Below are positions 8,399-16,342 of a stretch of DNA of 33,368 nt, piece after piece; within the stretch, counting starts at the first letter, position 1; each line of letters opens with the position of its first letter. Position numbers and translations under genes: made by a program. The stretch covers positions 1 through 33,368 of IMG/VR virus record IMGVR_UViG_3300045790_001220. One strand, 5' to 3'. Source of the stretch: a virus. A model generated the notes under the pieces. It saw only the letters and a list, made by a program, of their open reading frames with translations. It did no database searches and was not told the origin of the DNA.

Positions 8399-8881
8399 AT
8401 GAAAAAAATAAAAACCATATTATTGTTATTAGTTACGACATTCATGTCATTAACATTTACTTGTAAGTCACAAACTTTTCTAATAACTGATAGGGTTTGG
8501 AATGTTGAAGCGTCGTTAGATGGTTATTCTGGGGTATACGAACCTCACTACACTAATGATGTTAGTTTGGAGTCTTACACTGTTTCTACTAATGAAATTA
8601 CTTTAGATACCGTACTTGGTACTTTGAGTGTAACTTTTAGGTCTGAAGAACCTACTGACTCAATTTATTGGAACCTAAACATAGTCACAGTAAACTATGT
8701 TGGTGGGTCTGGTGTGACGTATAATTTTCAAGACTATACTAGTGGTTCTTATGGGTTGTTGTTCATAGAAAGTGATGGTACTGTATTATTCTTATTGGAG
8801 AAATCTCTTTCTCTTAATGAGTATTTTGGGTTTTTAGGTTCTGTGGAGTCTGTCGTTGAGTATGGTTGCTGGACCGATTAA
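8399..8881 (+). CDS. Secreted protein of unknown function, 160 aa
   Basis: The N-terminus MKKIKTILLLLVTTFMSLTF is a clear signal peptide: basic start, then about 15 hydrophobic residues. The following FTCKSQTF suggests cleavage near SQ|TF; the Cys does not sit in a standard lipobox, so lipoprotein status is doubtful. The mature part (about 135 residues) is beta-rich and acidic, with alternating polar/hydrophobic strands such as NEITLDTVLGTLSVTFRS, and has no recognised motif. It would be exported by the host Sec system, hence act in the periplasm or cell surface, for example in superinfection exclusion; that is a guess. Its host-like promoter and position, reading against the tail module, mark it as an accessory gene. 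Confidence 0.75.
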   Translation: MKKIKTILLLLVTTFMSLTFTCKSQTFLITDRVWNVEASLDGYSGVYEPHYTNDVSLESYTVSTNEITLDTVLGTLSVTFRSEEPTDSIYWNLNIVTVNYVGGSGVTYNFQDYTSGSYGLLFIESDGTVLFLLEKSLSLNEYFGFLGSVESVVEYGCWTD

Positions 8882-8965
8882 TTTTTTGTTAGTATACCGT
8901 AACTTTTAGGTAAATTATCTCGTATATATTAATAGTAGAAGTTTAATAAATAAAAAATAAAAATC

Positions 8966-9202
8966 ATGTTAGAAATCTTAGTACCATATCTTATAATCTC
9001 ACAAATCTTAATGTTTGTTTTTTTAACAATCAACGAAAAAAGTATTCATGAGGGTTATCTTTCTTTCGAAAATAGACGTGGGGACACACCCACAACTAAA
9101 TGGTATGTATTCTATATTATAACACACATATTAAAAGCTCCTTTATTATCTCCTTTAATTTTGATTTTACTTTTGATGAATGGTGGTAAGTTGGTAAAAT
9201 AA
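8966..9202 (+). CDS. Small membrane protein, 78 aa
   Basis: Two hydrophobic segments flank a short charged loop: residues 1-20 (MLEILVPYLIISQILMFVFL) and about 47-72 (VFYIITHILKAPLLSPLILILLL). The loop carries ENRRGDTPTTKW. It follows the secreted-protein gene by 84 nt on the same strand with an A-rich leader (AATAAAAATC ATG) and no separate promoter I recognise, and ends at a strong terminator whose first base is in the stop codon. The two may form a small two-gene accessory operon. Function is unknown; small inner-membrane phage proteins can act in lysis or exclusion, but nothing specific points to either. Confidence 0.65.
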   Translation: MLEILVPYLIISQILMFVFLTINEKSIHEGYLSFENRRGDTPTTKWYVFYIITHILKAPLLSPLILILLLMNGGKLVK

Positions 9203-9230
9203 AAAAAGGTCCGTTAGGACCTTTTTTCTA
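9202..9230. terminator. Bidirectional intrinsic terminator between convergent genes
   Basis: AAAAAAGGTCC - GTTA - GGACCTTTTTT forms an 11-bp stem with a GTTA loop. It gives a T-run on either strand, so it can end both the plus-strand membrane-protein mRNA and the minus-strand 251-residue gene. Confidence 0.9.
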
Positions 9231-9244
9231 TTAATGTGTCATTT

Positions 9245-10000
9245 TTATATTCTTGGTACTGATTTAATAACTTTTTTCATTTTCTTTATATCTTCTTGAA
9301 TCAACTCTTTTTCTGACATTTCTTTAGATTCATTGAACCCAAAACCACCAAACTCAAATTTGTCTTGGTTGAATCCACCCTCTTCTTCCGTAGAGTCTTC
9401 CATATCACCACATTCATCAATCTCCTTTGACGCTTTTTTCATAGACTCTTTTTTATCCCCATCACCATCAAGGTCTAAAAAATCTGGTTTTACACCTTCT
9501 TCTAATTCTGGGTAAGGCATGTCATCAGAAACTTCGTCATAACTCCTTGGAGCTTTTTGGGACGCACCAGAACCAATGAGTTCAGCACTTATACTCATGA
9601 AATTACCTAATTTAGTGATAGAGTTAGCTAACTTTTTTCTAGTTTCACTATCTTTAATCATATCATAAGCTTTCTTGATACCATTAAGAACATTTTCTAT
9701 GCCCTCACCAGCAGCGACCCCAGGATTTCTATCGTACTGACCTTGTTCTAAAATAGTTTTAGAATAATCAAAAACATTTAAATCTAGACCTTCTCTAGTT
9801 ATGGACTCTCTAATTAACTTATTAGCCACCCCAATTGATTTAACAATATCTTTATAGTTGCTTTCGTTTAAAATACCAGATAGTCTATCAAATTGTTCTT
9901 CACTTAAAATAACATTTTGCTTTCTATTGTTAGTGAAGGACTTTTTAGTTGGTCCTGGTATGTTTAAACTTTTGTTTAACGTCTTTTTATTAAATTTCAT
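9245..10000 (-). CDS. Virion-associated protein with DLDGDGD calcium-type loop, 251 aa
   Basis: The gene lies 22 nt downstream of the tail sheath gene and shares its strand, but has its own TATTTATA motif in that gap. The protein is charged and helical without membrane segments. Residues 171-190 contain KPDFLDLDGDGDKKE, an acidic loop resembling EF-hand/dockerin calcium-binding loops; similar 'KPDFLDLDGDGDKKE' strings occur in proteins of marine T4-like phages, as far as I recall. Residues 28-46, KQNVILSEEQFDRLSGIL, match the helical motif seen in other proteins of this window. The C-terminus is acidic followed by a basic helix (EDIKKMKKVIKSVP). Function is unknown; the context suggests a virion or head-tail component. 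Confidence 0.7.
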   Translation of the reverse strand: MKFNKKTLNKSLNIPGPTKKSFTNNRKQNVILSEEQFDRLSGILNESNYKDIVKSIGVANKLIRESITREGLDLNVFDYSKTILEQGQYDRNPGVAAGEGIENVLNGIKKAYDMIKDSETRKKLANSITKLGNFMSISAELIGSGASQKAPRSYDEVSDDMPYPELEEGVKPDFLDLDGDGDKKESMKKASKEIDECGDMEDSTEEEGGFNQDKFEFGGFGFNESKEMSEKELIQEDIKKMKKVIKSVPRI

Positions 10001-10014
10001 AATTTATTATTTCT

Positions 10015-10022
10015 TATAAATA
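10015..10022 (-). promoter_or_regulatory. Candidate late promoter (TATTTATA) of the 251-aa gene
   Basis: TATTTATA ends 14 nt before ATG 10000 and fills the end of the 22-nt gap directly after the sheath stop codon (10023). Such tight packing between two genes argues against chance. Confidence 0.55.
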
Positions 10023-13000
10023 TTATACATCTTCAAAAGATGCCCCGGTAGGTGTTACTAAGAACTCTACAAAAATATACTCTAACGCTCTAGTAGGTTT
10101 AATGTAAATTTTACCACTCATTTCATTTCTATCTATTTCTTCTGGGTCACTAGAAAGTACCACTCTAAAGTCAGTTAAACCCCTATCTCTTCTAATAGAA
10201 TCTAATATTGGGTTAACTAGGTCTAAGAATTGTTGTCTTACTATATCATCGTTTTGTTCGAATATTAATCGTATAGCTACAGCTGAAATTAATTTTCTTG
10301 TTTGTAATAATAACCTTCTAACATTAATTCTATCTAATGCTGACTCTTTAAGTTGTAGTGTTTTATTCCCCCAAATAATTGGTCCCGTATCACTAAATGT
10401 AGCGATTGGGTTCAATCTACCCACGTATAACGTATCTCTTTCGTCTAAAGTAAGTTTCTTTCTAGCTTTAACTGCGTTTACAATACCTCTAGTGTAACCA
10501 GCTGAAGCGAACCACGGGAATGCAATATTATCAGTTAATGCTATATTTCTCATTACTTCTGCAGTTGGTGGAATAAATATTTGTTTATTATTTGCCGTAT
10601 CCCTAATTTGTATCCAAGGATAATAAGTAGCTGAATAATTTGAGTCTAATAATGAGTCTTCCATATTATCTACAGCTTCTTCTGGTGTAATTTGATTTAG
10701 TGTGTTAGTTGACGTTGCTACAAACATATTATAATCTGGTGTTGTAGTAATATATAGTGAATCAGCTCTATCATTTTCAACCATATCTATAGTTTCATTA
10801 ACTAGACCTAAGTTATCAACGTAATCAATACCTGGTGTAGCAAAAACATTAATGTCAACAGCTTCTGGGTTGTTAAACGTATTAACCCCCCTTAAGTATG
10901 CGAAGTAATCTGTATTTGCTTCTGTAATACTTAATTTCTTAAAGGTTCCAGCTCCTGCTGCTGTTGGAAATTCTGTTGTTACACATGCTCCATTTAAGAA
11001 CCCTGTTAACCCCATTCTATAATCGTCACTATTGGACCTTGTTTTTCTATAGATATCCCAACCGTCGAAACCACCATGTGGTGCTACGGTAAATTTACGT
11101 GCTCTTAATTTTTTATATGGGTCAGTATTTAATGTAGGTTCTTTGTGGAATGTTGCAGCACCCACCTCAAATATAGCCTGTCCATTTAATGATGTCCCAG
11201 CCCAATCTAAATAAGTTCCCTGTCCACCTATAACTACTGTAGCTCCAGAATCCATATGGAATCCTTTTGTTATTGTAGCCCAACTTCCACCAACAGTAGA
11301 GGTACACACATTAGATGGTACCACATAACCTTTATGGTCAAAGAAATCAGCGTCATAACCAGCACCTATAGAGTCTGACACACCTAAATAAACTTTACTA
11401 AGTTTATCACCACCACTAATAGTAGCGTTGTCTGTGTTTCCAGCCCCAAATGGTGGGTTAAAGATTGTATCTCCTGGTTTGTAGTATTTTGTTTTGTACG
11501 CTATGTATGGACTTCTATTACAAGTTCCATAACTTCTAAACCTATACCCCTCAAATCCTGCTGGTACTGACGAGTTAAATGTTCCGTCTAGAACACCTTC
11601 ACCCATATATAACATAACGAATTTAGACTTTAGTTCAAATTCTCCTGTTGATGTACCTACCTTTCTACCTACAAAACTAGTTTTTGTTGGTGATAGACTA
11701 CATCTTGTAAATTTCTCTAGTACTTGTGGACTAGAGTCACTATCATAAAATTCTCTAACTAGGATGTCGAACTCACCTCGTTCAAAAGAGATATTTGTTA
11801 TCGATATTTTCACCTCTCTATTAGCTGATGTACCATCAGAAATTGATATAAATTTAAATAACCTAAACACATCACTACCTTGTAGTTCCGATACTATCCA
11901 TGGTGTTTCAGGTGTTTCCCACTCATGCATGTTCCAAGCTATAGTATTTGTGTTAACTGCATCTCTTGCTCCGGGTTTATAGTTTAAACAACATCTTAAT
12001 CCTCTAATTTTACCTAGATTATATCCATTCTTTAACATATTAGGGTAACTTTCCTCAATAAATAAAGGAACGTCTTCTTTTTTCTTATCAAATGGACTTC
12101 TACCAAATACTCTACTCACATACTCTTGTGAGGTATTACTCATGGAAGTCTTAAATGTATATACATTACCAGCTACAGTTTGAGCACTAATACCGAACGA
12201 AGCGAATGGGTTTTCTAAAACGTCACCATAGGTCCCAGAACAATCAAAACTAACTGTATCAGCACTTATTTCGTATAATGGTCCTCCTGACGTTTTAGTA
12301 CTTAACCCTCTAGACCTAAGTGTTGCTACGGTTAAATTATCGTAATCCGCATAAGGTGTTGGTGCGTTTGCTCCAGACCAAGTTATTGTTTCTACTATAA
12401 CACTACCTGAATATGTAAGTACACCTCCTGATGTAAATCCAGTACCCCCACTTACACCAGTTGATGAAGCTTCTAGATATATTTGGTAGGACGTTCCGGA
12501 ATATGTTCCACCACTACAACAACTCGCGGCTCCATTATAATCGAACATACCATAATACCAAGCATCATTTCTATAATCAAAAGAAGTTAATGCGTTATCC
12601 TGTGTTCCTAATCTATTATTTACTGTTGGTGCTGTTGTTCCGTTCCATGCTGCAGTTGTAGCTGTTGCAGCAGCTGTAAGATTAAATGGTACAAATCCGT
12701 ATTGGTATACTGTATCGTATCCTGTTCCTGAACAACTACCACTAATTACTGGAGCGTTACACATTAGTCCAGGTATTATTGTTGTTGTAAAGTCATCATT
12801 AAGTGTCGGTAGTGTTGTCCCATTAGTTAATGATATTGTCTCGTATAAATAATTTTGTATTGCACTAGGGAGAGTTGTAAAGAAACTTGTAGTTAGGGTG
12901 TTATCGGTAAATACAGCTGAAGTTACACCACTACTAGTACCAGTAAGTGGCACAAAAAATGGTAGTGTGGTTGTAGCTGTTGTTGCACCAGTATAAATCC

Positions 13001-13388
13001 CAGTACCTGAAGGTCCCCAAGTTGGGAAAGTTGTTGGGTCTAGACTACCTATAGTTTCTATAGACCATGACGGTCCTGCGTCATACCCACTTAACCCCAA
13101 TACTCTTGTTACGAATAATTGGTTGGATTGACTTAGGTACGCTTTAGCTATGTACCCAGCTTCATACTTAGGTATTTGTGAATCTACGTATGTTTGTGGT
13201 GACGTACCACCAAATCTTGTAACGTAGTCGTCATATGATTGTATGAATATAGGTTCAAAGGCTGGACCCTTTAATGCTTCTCCAACCATACCTAATGTAG
13301 TAACACCAACACTTTGTGCTACAAATGTTAAATCTTTCTCTGATGTGTATACACCAGGAGAAACGAATGTTTTACTCCCGTTTGCCAT
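10023..13388 (-). CDS. Contractile tail sheath protein (T4 gp18-like), enlarged, 1121 aa
   Basis: The N-terminus has the sheath signature: FVSPGVYTSEKD, then GMVGEALKGPAFEPIFIQSYDDYVTRFGG. The C-terminal ~300 residues are the conserved sheath core: PWIQIRDTANNKQIFIPPTAEVM, FPWFASAGYTRG, LTLDERDTLYVGRLNPIATF, GPIIWGNKTLQ, LDRINVRRLLLQTRKLIS and FEQND, ending in a beta strand. T4 gp18 has 659 residues, so this is about 460 longer. Much of the excess is a Thr/Ser/Gly/Ala-rich region at about 110-350, with several Cys residues (NAPVISGSCSGTG, AASCCSGGT), probably an outward-facing insertion. Sheath subunits polymerise around the tube and contract during injection. The promoter motif lies 39 nt upstream at 13428. 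Confidence 0.95.
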   Translation of the reverse strand: MANGSKTFVSPGVYTSEKDLTFVAQSVGVTTLGMVGEALKGPAFEPIFIQSYDDYVTRFGGTSPQTYVDSQIPKYEAGYIAKAYLSQSNQLFVTRVLGLSGYDAGPSWSIETIGSLDPTTFPTWGPSGTGIYTGATTATTTLPFFVPLTGTSSGVTSAVFTDNTLTTSFFTTLPSAIQNYLYETISLTNGTTLPTLNDDFTTTIIPGLMCNAPVISGSCSGTGYDTVYQYGFVPFNLTAAATATTAAWNGTTAPTVNNRLGTQDNALTSFDYRNDAWYYGMFDYNGAASCCSGGTYSGTSYQIYLEASSTGVSGGTGFTSGGVLTYSGSVIVETITWSGANAPTPYADYDNLTVATLRSRGLSTKTSGGPLYEISADTVSFDCSGTYGDVLENPFASFGISAQTVAGNVYTFKTSMSNTSQEYVSRVFGRSPFDKKKEDVPLFIEESYPNMLKNGYNLGKIRGLRCCLNYKPGARDAVNTNTIAWNMHEWETPETPWIVSELQGSDVFRLFKFISISDGTSANREVKISITNISFERGEFDILVREFYDSDSSPQVLEKFTRCSLSPTKTSFVGRKVGTSTGEFELKSKFVMLYMGEGVLDGTFNSSVPAGFEGYRFRSYGTCNRSPYIAYKTKYYKPGDTIFNPPFGAGNTDNATISGGDKLSKVYLGVSDSIGAGYDADFFDHKGYVVPSNVCTSTVGGSWATITKGFHMDSGATVVIGGQGTYLDWAGTSLNGQAIFEVGAATFHKEPTLNTDPYKKLRARKFTVAPHGGFDGWDIYRKTRSNSDDYRMGLTGFLNGACVTTEFPTAAGAGTFKKLSITEANTDYFAYLRGVNTFNNPEAVDINVFATPGIDYVDNLGLVNETIDMVENDRADSLYITTTPDYNMFVATSTNTLNQITPEEAVDNMEDSLLDSNYSATYYPWIQIRDTANNKQIFIPPTAEVMRNIALTDNIAFPWFASAGYTRGIVNAVKARKKLTLDERDTLYVGRLNPIATFSDTGPIIWGNKTLQLKESALDRINVRRLLLQTRKLISAVAIRLIFEQNDDIVRQQFLDLVNPILDSIRRDRGLTDFRVVLSSDPEEIDRNEMSGKIYIKPTRALEYIFVEFLVTPTGASFEDV

Positions 13389-13427
13389 ATTATTTAATTT
13401 TATTTAATTGTTATTCGTTTATTATAC

Positions 13428-13435
13428 TATAAATA
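13428..13435 (-). promoter_or_regulatory. Candidate late promoter (TATTTATA) of the tail sheath gene
   Basis: TATTTATA followed by GTATAAT on the minus strand, 39 nt before ATG 13388. The A/T-rich leader has no Shine-Dalgarno sequence. Confidence 0.5.
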
Positions 13436-13492
13436 CAACGGGTGAAACCAAAAGTTTTATATGTAAATGGGGTATTTGGTTGTAAGTAGGTA

Positions 13493-13514
13493 TTTTTTCA
13501 TACTTTTTTCATAC
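13493..13514 (+). repeat. Perfect tandem 11-bp repeat upstream of the RHH-like gene
   Basis: TTTTTTCATAC occurs twice back to back, 13493-13503 and 13504-13514, 36 nt before ATG 13550. An 11-bp period places both copies on the same face of the helix, the usual arrangement of operators bound cooperatively by ribbon-helix-helix dimers. A role as operator for the neighbouring protein is inference. Confidence 0.6.
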
Positions 13515-13549
13515 TATACACTAGTTATTGTTAAAATCACCGTTATAAG

Positions 13550-13723
13550 ATGACAAACAAGAAAAACAAGAAAAACATTAAAAATTTAAAAATAAGTGAG
13601 GGCACACACTTACTACTAAAGAAATATTGTAAGGATAATGGTCTAAAAATGTTTGCTTTCGTAGAGTTATTAATAAAAGAAAAATGTAAAACAAAAAAAG
13701 ACATTTATGGGGATACCCTATAA
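13550..13723 (+). CDS. Small ribbon-helix-helix-like DNA-binding protein, 57 aa
   Basis: ATG 13550 to TAA 13723 encodes 57 residues. After a basic tail (MTNKKNKKNIKN) comes LKIS, a candidate beta strand, then EGTHLLLKKYCKDNG (helix A), LKM (turn) and FAFVELLIKEKC (helix B). This is the strand-helix-helix layout of Arc/MetJ/CopG proteins, which bind DNA as dimers through the strand; the protein is the right size for one domain. The stop abuts the stop of the convergent 679-residue gene with no base between. Two perfect 11-bp tandem repeats sit upstream, suggesting self-regulation. It is the only plus-strand gene inside the minus-strand tail/neck block, so it may help time late expression; that role is inferred. 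Confidence 0.7.
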   Translation: MTNKKNKKNIKNLKISEGTHLLLKKYCKDNGLKMFAFVELLIKEKCKTKKDIYGDTL

Positions 13724-15763
13724 TTACCTAACTATATTTTCTTCTAATGTTAATGAAGCTTCCTGACCTGGAACAACTTTAATGATAACAATATCCACAC
13801 CTTGTCCTGGTGGTTTTGGATTTACGGGTGGTACATCTGTGGACCAATTATTAAACCCTGGAAGCCATATAGCTCCATTTGTGGTCTTACTAATTATATC
13901 TAAATCATAACCTGATGTGGAATGGTCTTTAACAACCGAACCTTCGCCTTCCTCAAAACGCCACCAAGATATTAAATTATCTTTATAAAAAGCTGTATTT
14001 AAATCCCATTTAGGTTCTCCGTTATTATATAAATTTTTAATAGTATCAGAATCTAATACTGTATCCCACACAGCTATTTCATCGATAACACCATTAAAAG
14101 CCGCGGCTGGGCCCGAACCAGTAATGTACCCACCAACAGCACCAGTATGGTTAACATAAGAAGGGTGGGTTGGGTAATGTACAGACTGACCATCAACCAA
14201 CATGTCTATAGTACCATTTCCAAGATACGACCCAGAACCAGTAGAACCCCCAACAGACTTATCTAACTCCCCATTTATGTATATTTTCATATATCTTCCG
14301 TCCATAGTAACCACAAGATTAAACCAACCATTACCACCAGGACCTGTCACACCATAATAAGGTTTAGTTGGTAGGTCTGATAAGGTCTTATATTCTGAAT
14401 TATATTTATATTCCAAATATGGGTTGGTCACAATATTCCAAGGTAACCCAGGGGACAACAGTAAATCAGTGTTTAAATTTACTCTAATTCTACCATTTGC
14501 TGTTGTACCAACTCTAAATCCCCATTTTCCCACCGTACCGTTATTACCCCGGTTATCAATCAGTGTTTCACTAATTTGACCAGGTGTCTGGTAGTCGTAA
14601 CTATCTTTTTTAAACCATAGTGATATTGTAGGTTTTGTTGGTTTTAATGGTGATGTCATTAAGCACATAGTACCACCATTGTAAGGGGAAACTATCATTC
14701 CTACTTCGTTATTGAGTTGTAGACTATTATTACTGTAGGTATGCCCACTAATACCTAACGTTATACCTGGGTTAGGGCTAATCATAAGATTAGACTGGAC
14801 AGCAACACCATTTACATAAAATACTACATCAGACACATTATCTAACCTAGATACATTAATGTTCACCTTATGTTGGTACGATATAGTCTTACTAACTTCT
14901 GTTTTACCAAACAATAACTTATTTTTTATTTTTGTCGAGTTTTTGGCATCTAAAGATTTTCTTTCCCCTTTTGTGGTGTTTTCGTCGAACCCATACAAAA
15001 ACATACTTCTACTTATCGCTGGTTTAACCTCGAACTCCTCTTCGTCAATTAAAAATCCTTGTAGTTGGAATTGATAACTTTGTTGGTAGTATCTTCTCTC
15101 TTCTGTGTCGACAACACTTTCGTCACCTATAGTATTTAGTATTATTGGTATGTAGTGTCCTTTAACAAAGGTGTACGCTTGTCTTGATGTGAATTTTTGT
15201 AGGGTTACCCTATTAAAAACGTTTAATTCCCTCATTCTATTACACACAATTTTTACATTATAGGTAATATCAACAGGTACTGGTTGTGGTATGGTATATA
15301 TGTCGTACCCCTTTCTATTACCATCCCATGTTGGCACCCTAGCAAAATGAAATTGTTTTCTATCTGGTATGGTATGTTGTAAAGCTGGGTTAGTACCGTA
15401 TTGTACATCAGGTTGTCTAACTACCGCGATAAAAGGTAGGGAAACATTTTTGTCTTGGTCTGAAAAACTCCATGTTTGAGCGAATTCACCCCACCTTTGT
15501 AATGTTAAAATCCTATCTATAACATTTATTTTCTTACCGTTACTATTACTTTCTAGTTGATTTTGTACAAACTCTAACATCCCTTTATCTAAATCAGCGT
15601 GTAACACTGACTTTGGTAGGAAGGTTCCATCTTCTGTCATTAACTCACCCAACTCTTTTCTTCTATCAGGTACGGTAATACCATTATACCCACTAGGGTA
15701 TTCACCCTGTATTGGGTGGGTAACTATATTAATATTTTTTTTATTTTTCTTTGGTAGTGCCAT
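13724..15763 (-). CDS. Neck / tail-completion protein with C-terminal LamG-like domain, 679 aa
   Basis: Residues 80-255 form a conserved-looking phage domain: RILTLQRWGEFAQTWSFSDQDKNV, then NPALQHTIPDRKQFHFARVPTWDGNRKG, IPQPVPVDITYNVKIVCNRMRELN, FTSRQAYTFVKGHYIP and FLIDEEEFEVKP. I have seen this family beside sheath genes of large Bacteroidota phages, where tail-terminator or neck function is plausible. A concanavalin/LamG-like domain occupies about 375-640 (KPTISLWFKKD, GWFNLVVTMDGRYMKIYINGE, FNGVIDEIAVWDTVLDSDTI, LISWWRFEEGEG), a fold that often binds glycans. The ATG overlaps the upstream stop (TAATG), so translation is coupled to the 171-residue gene. An outward carbohydrate-binding decoration at the neck is my inference. 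Confidence 0.75.
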   Translation of the reverse strand: MALPKKNKKNINIVTHPIQGEYPSGYNGITVPDRRKELGELMTEDGTFLPKSVLHADLDKGMLEFVQNQLESNSNGKKINVIDRILTLQRWGEFAQTWSFSDQDKNVSLPFIAVVRQPDVQYGTNPALQHTIPDRKQFHFARVPTWDGNRKGYDIYTIPQPVPVDITYNVKIVCNRMRELNVFNRVTLQKFTSRQAYTFVKGHYIPIILNTIGDESVVDTEERRYYQQSYQFQLQGFLIDEEEFEVKPAISRSMFLYGFDENTTKGERKSLDAKNSTKIKNKLLFGKTEVSKTISYQHKVNINVSRLDNVSDVVFYVNGVAVQSNLMISPNPGITLGISGHTYSNNSLQLNNEVGMIVSPYNGGTMCLMTSPLKPTKPTISLWFKKDSYDYQTPGQISETLIDNRGNNGTVGKWGFRVGTTANGRIRVNLNTDLLLSPGLPWNIVTNPYLEYKYNSEYKTLSDLPTKPYYGVTGPGGNGWFNLVVTMDGRYMKIYINGELDKSVGGSTGSGSYLGNGTIDMLVDGQSVHYPTHPSYVNHTGAVGGYITGSGPAAAFNGVIDEIAVWDTVLDSDTIKNLYNNGEPKWDLNTAFYKDNLISWWRFEEGEGSVVKDHSTSGYDLDIISKTTNGAIWLPGFNNWSTDVPPVNPKPPGQGVDIVIIKVVPGQEASLTLEENIVR

Positions 15764-16278
15764 TATATTCCTTTAAATTCGTCTGGGCTAACATATGAAC
15801 AAACTATTGTCCTATAAAAAGCTTTATACCCACCTATTGTGTGTTTAAGGTCTGAGGTTACTCTACCGTCATTTGTCACTACGTAATACCTAACCAAATC
15901 CTCTTTTTCCGGATAACCTATATAGTCACCATAATTTATATCAACACCTAACTCCTCCAAATGTTTCATATAAATACCAAGAGTCATATTTCCTGGCTCC
16001 ATCTGATTTACCAAACCACCACCATAACTTTTATTCTGGGGAGCGTCTATTTTAACATAAGCATTAAACTCTACTGGTGATTTATATCTAATTTCTTCTG
16101 GTCCAGCTTCACCATATACATCATCTACATCTGATAATTTTTTATCGACCCTAAATAACACCATAGTGAAATGCATATCACCGTGTAACCACTCCATTCC
16201 GATGTCTTGTTCTATGTTAAAATCTTCAGAACTATAGAATTTAGATATCCTTGTTATTGGTACTTTTTTATTTGTCAT
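15763..16278 (-). CDS. Neck / head-tail connector protein, 171 aa
   Basis: No signal or membrane segment. The sequence contains HGDMHFTMVLFRVDK, DVYGEAGPEEIRYKSPVEFNAYV, EPGNMTLGIYMKHLEELG, INYGDYIGYPEKEDLVRYYVVTNDGRV and FYRTIVCSYVSPDEFKGI. This dense conserved pattern belongs to a family I recall as a structural neighbour of the sheath gene in large phages; T4 gp14 is the likely positional analogue. It is first in a two-gene unit, coupled by TAATG to the 679-residue protein. The TATTTATA motif lies 17 nt upstream, and the SNF2 helicase gene diverges 64 nt away. Head-tail connector role is from position, not from a motif. Confidence 0.7.
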   Translation of the reverse strand: MTNKKVPITRISKFYSSEDFNIEQDIGMEWLHGDMHFTMVLFRVDKKLSDVDDVYGEAGPEEIRYKSPVEFNAYVKIDAPQNKSYGGGLVNQMEPGNMTLGIYMKHLEELGVDINYGDYIGYPEKEDLVRYYVVTNDGRVTSDLKHTIGGYKAFYRTIVCSYVSPDEFKGI

Positions 16279-16295
16279 ATGTATAAGTTCTTTAT

Positions 16296-16303
16296 TATAA
16301 ATA
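16296..16303 (-). promoter_or_regulatory. Candidate late promoter (TATTTATA) of the neck operon
   Basis: TATTTATA followed by ATAAAG, 17 nt before ATG 16278 on the minus strand. It lies in the 64-nt divergent region shared with the SNF2 gene and next to that gene's early-type promoter, so the two opposite promoters nearly touch. Confidence 0.55.
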
Positions 16304-16306
16304 TAA

Positions 16307-16338
16307 ATTGTCTTTCTTTTGGATTTTTATTATATTTT
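16307..16338 (+). promoter_or_regulatory. Early-type promoter ATTG-N20-TATATTTT of the SNF2 gene
   Basis: ATTG at 16307-16310 and TATATTTT at 16331-16338 have the same N20 spacing as the promoters of the polymerase, secreted-protein and glycosyltransferase genes. The box ends 4 nt before ATG 16343, so the mRNA would be leaderless or nearly so. Confidence 0.5.
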
Positions 16339-16342
16339 TATT

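Noticed and set aside
16319-16342. TTG 16319 as start of the SNF2 helicase
   Set aside because: It would overlap the early-type promoter box at 16331-16338, and ATG 16343 is the first ATG.
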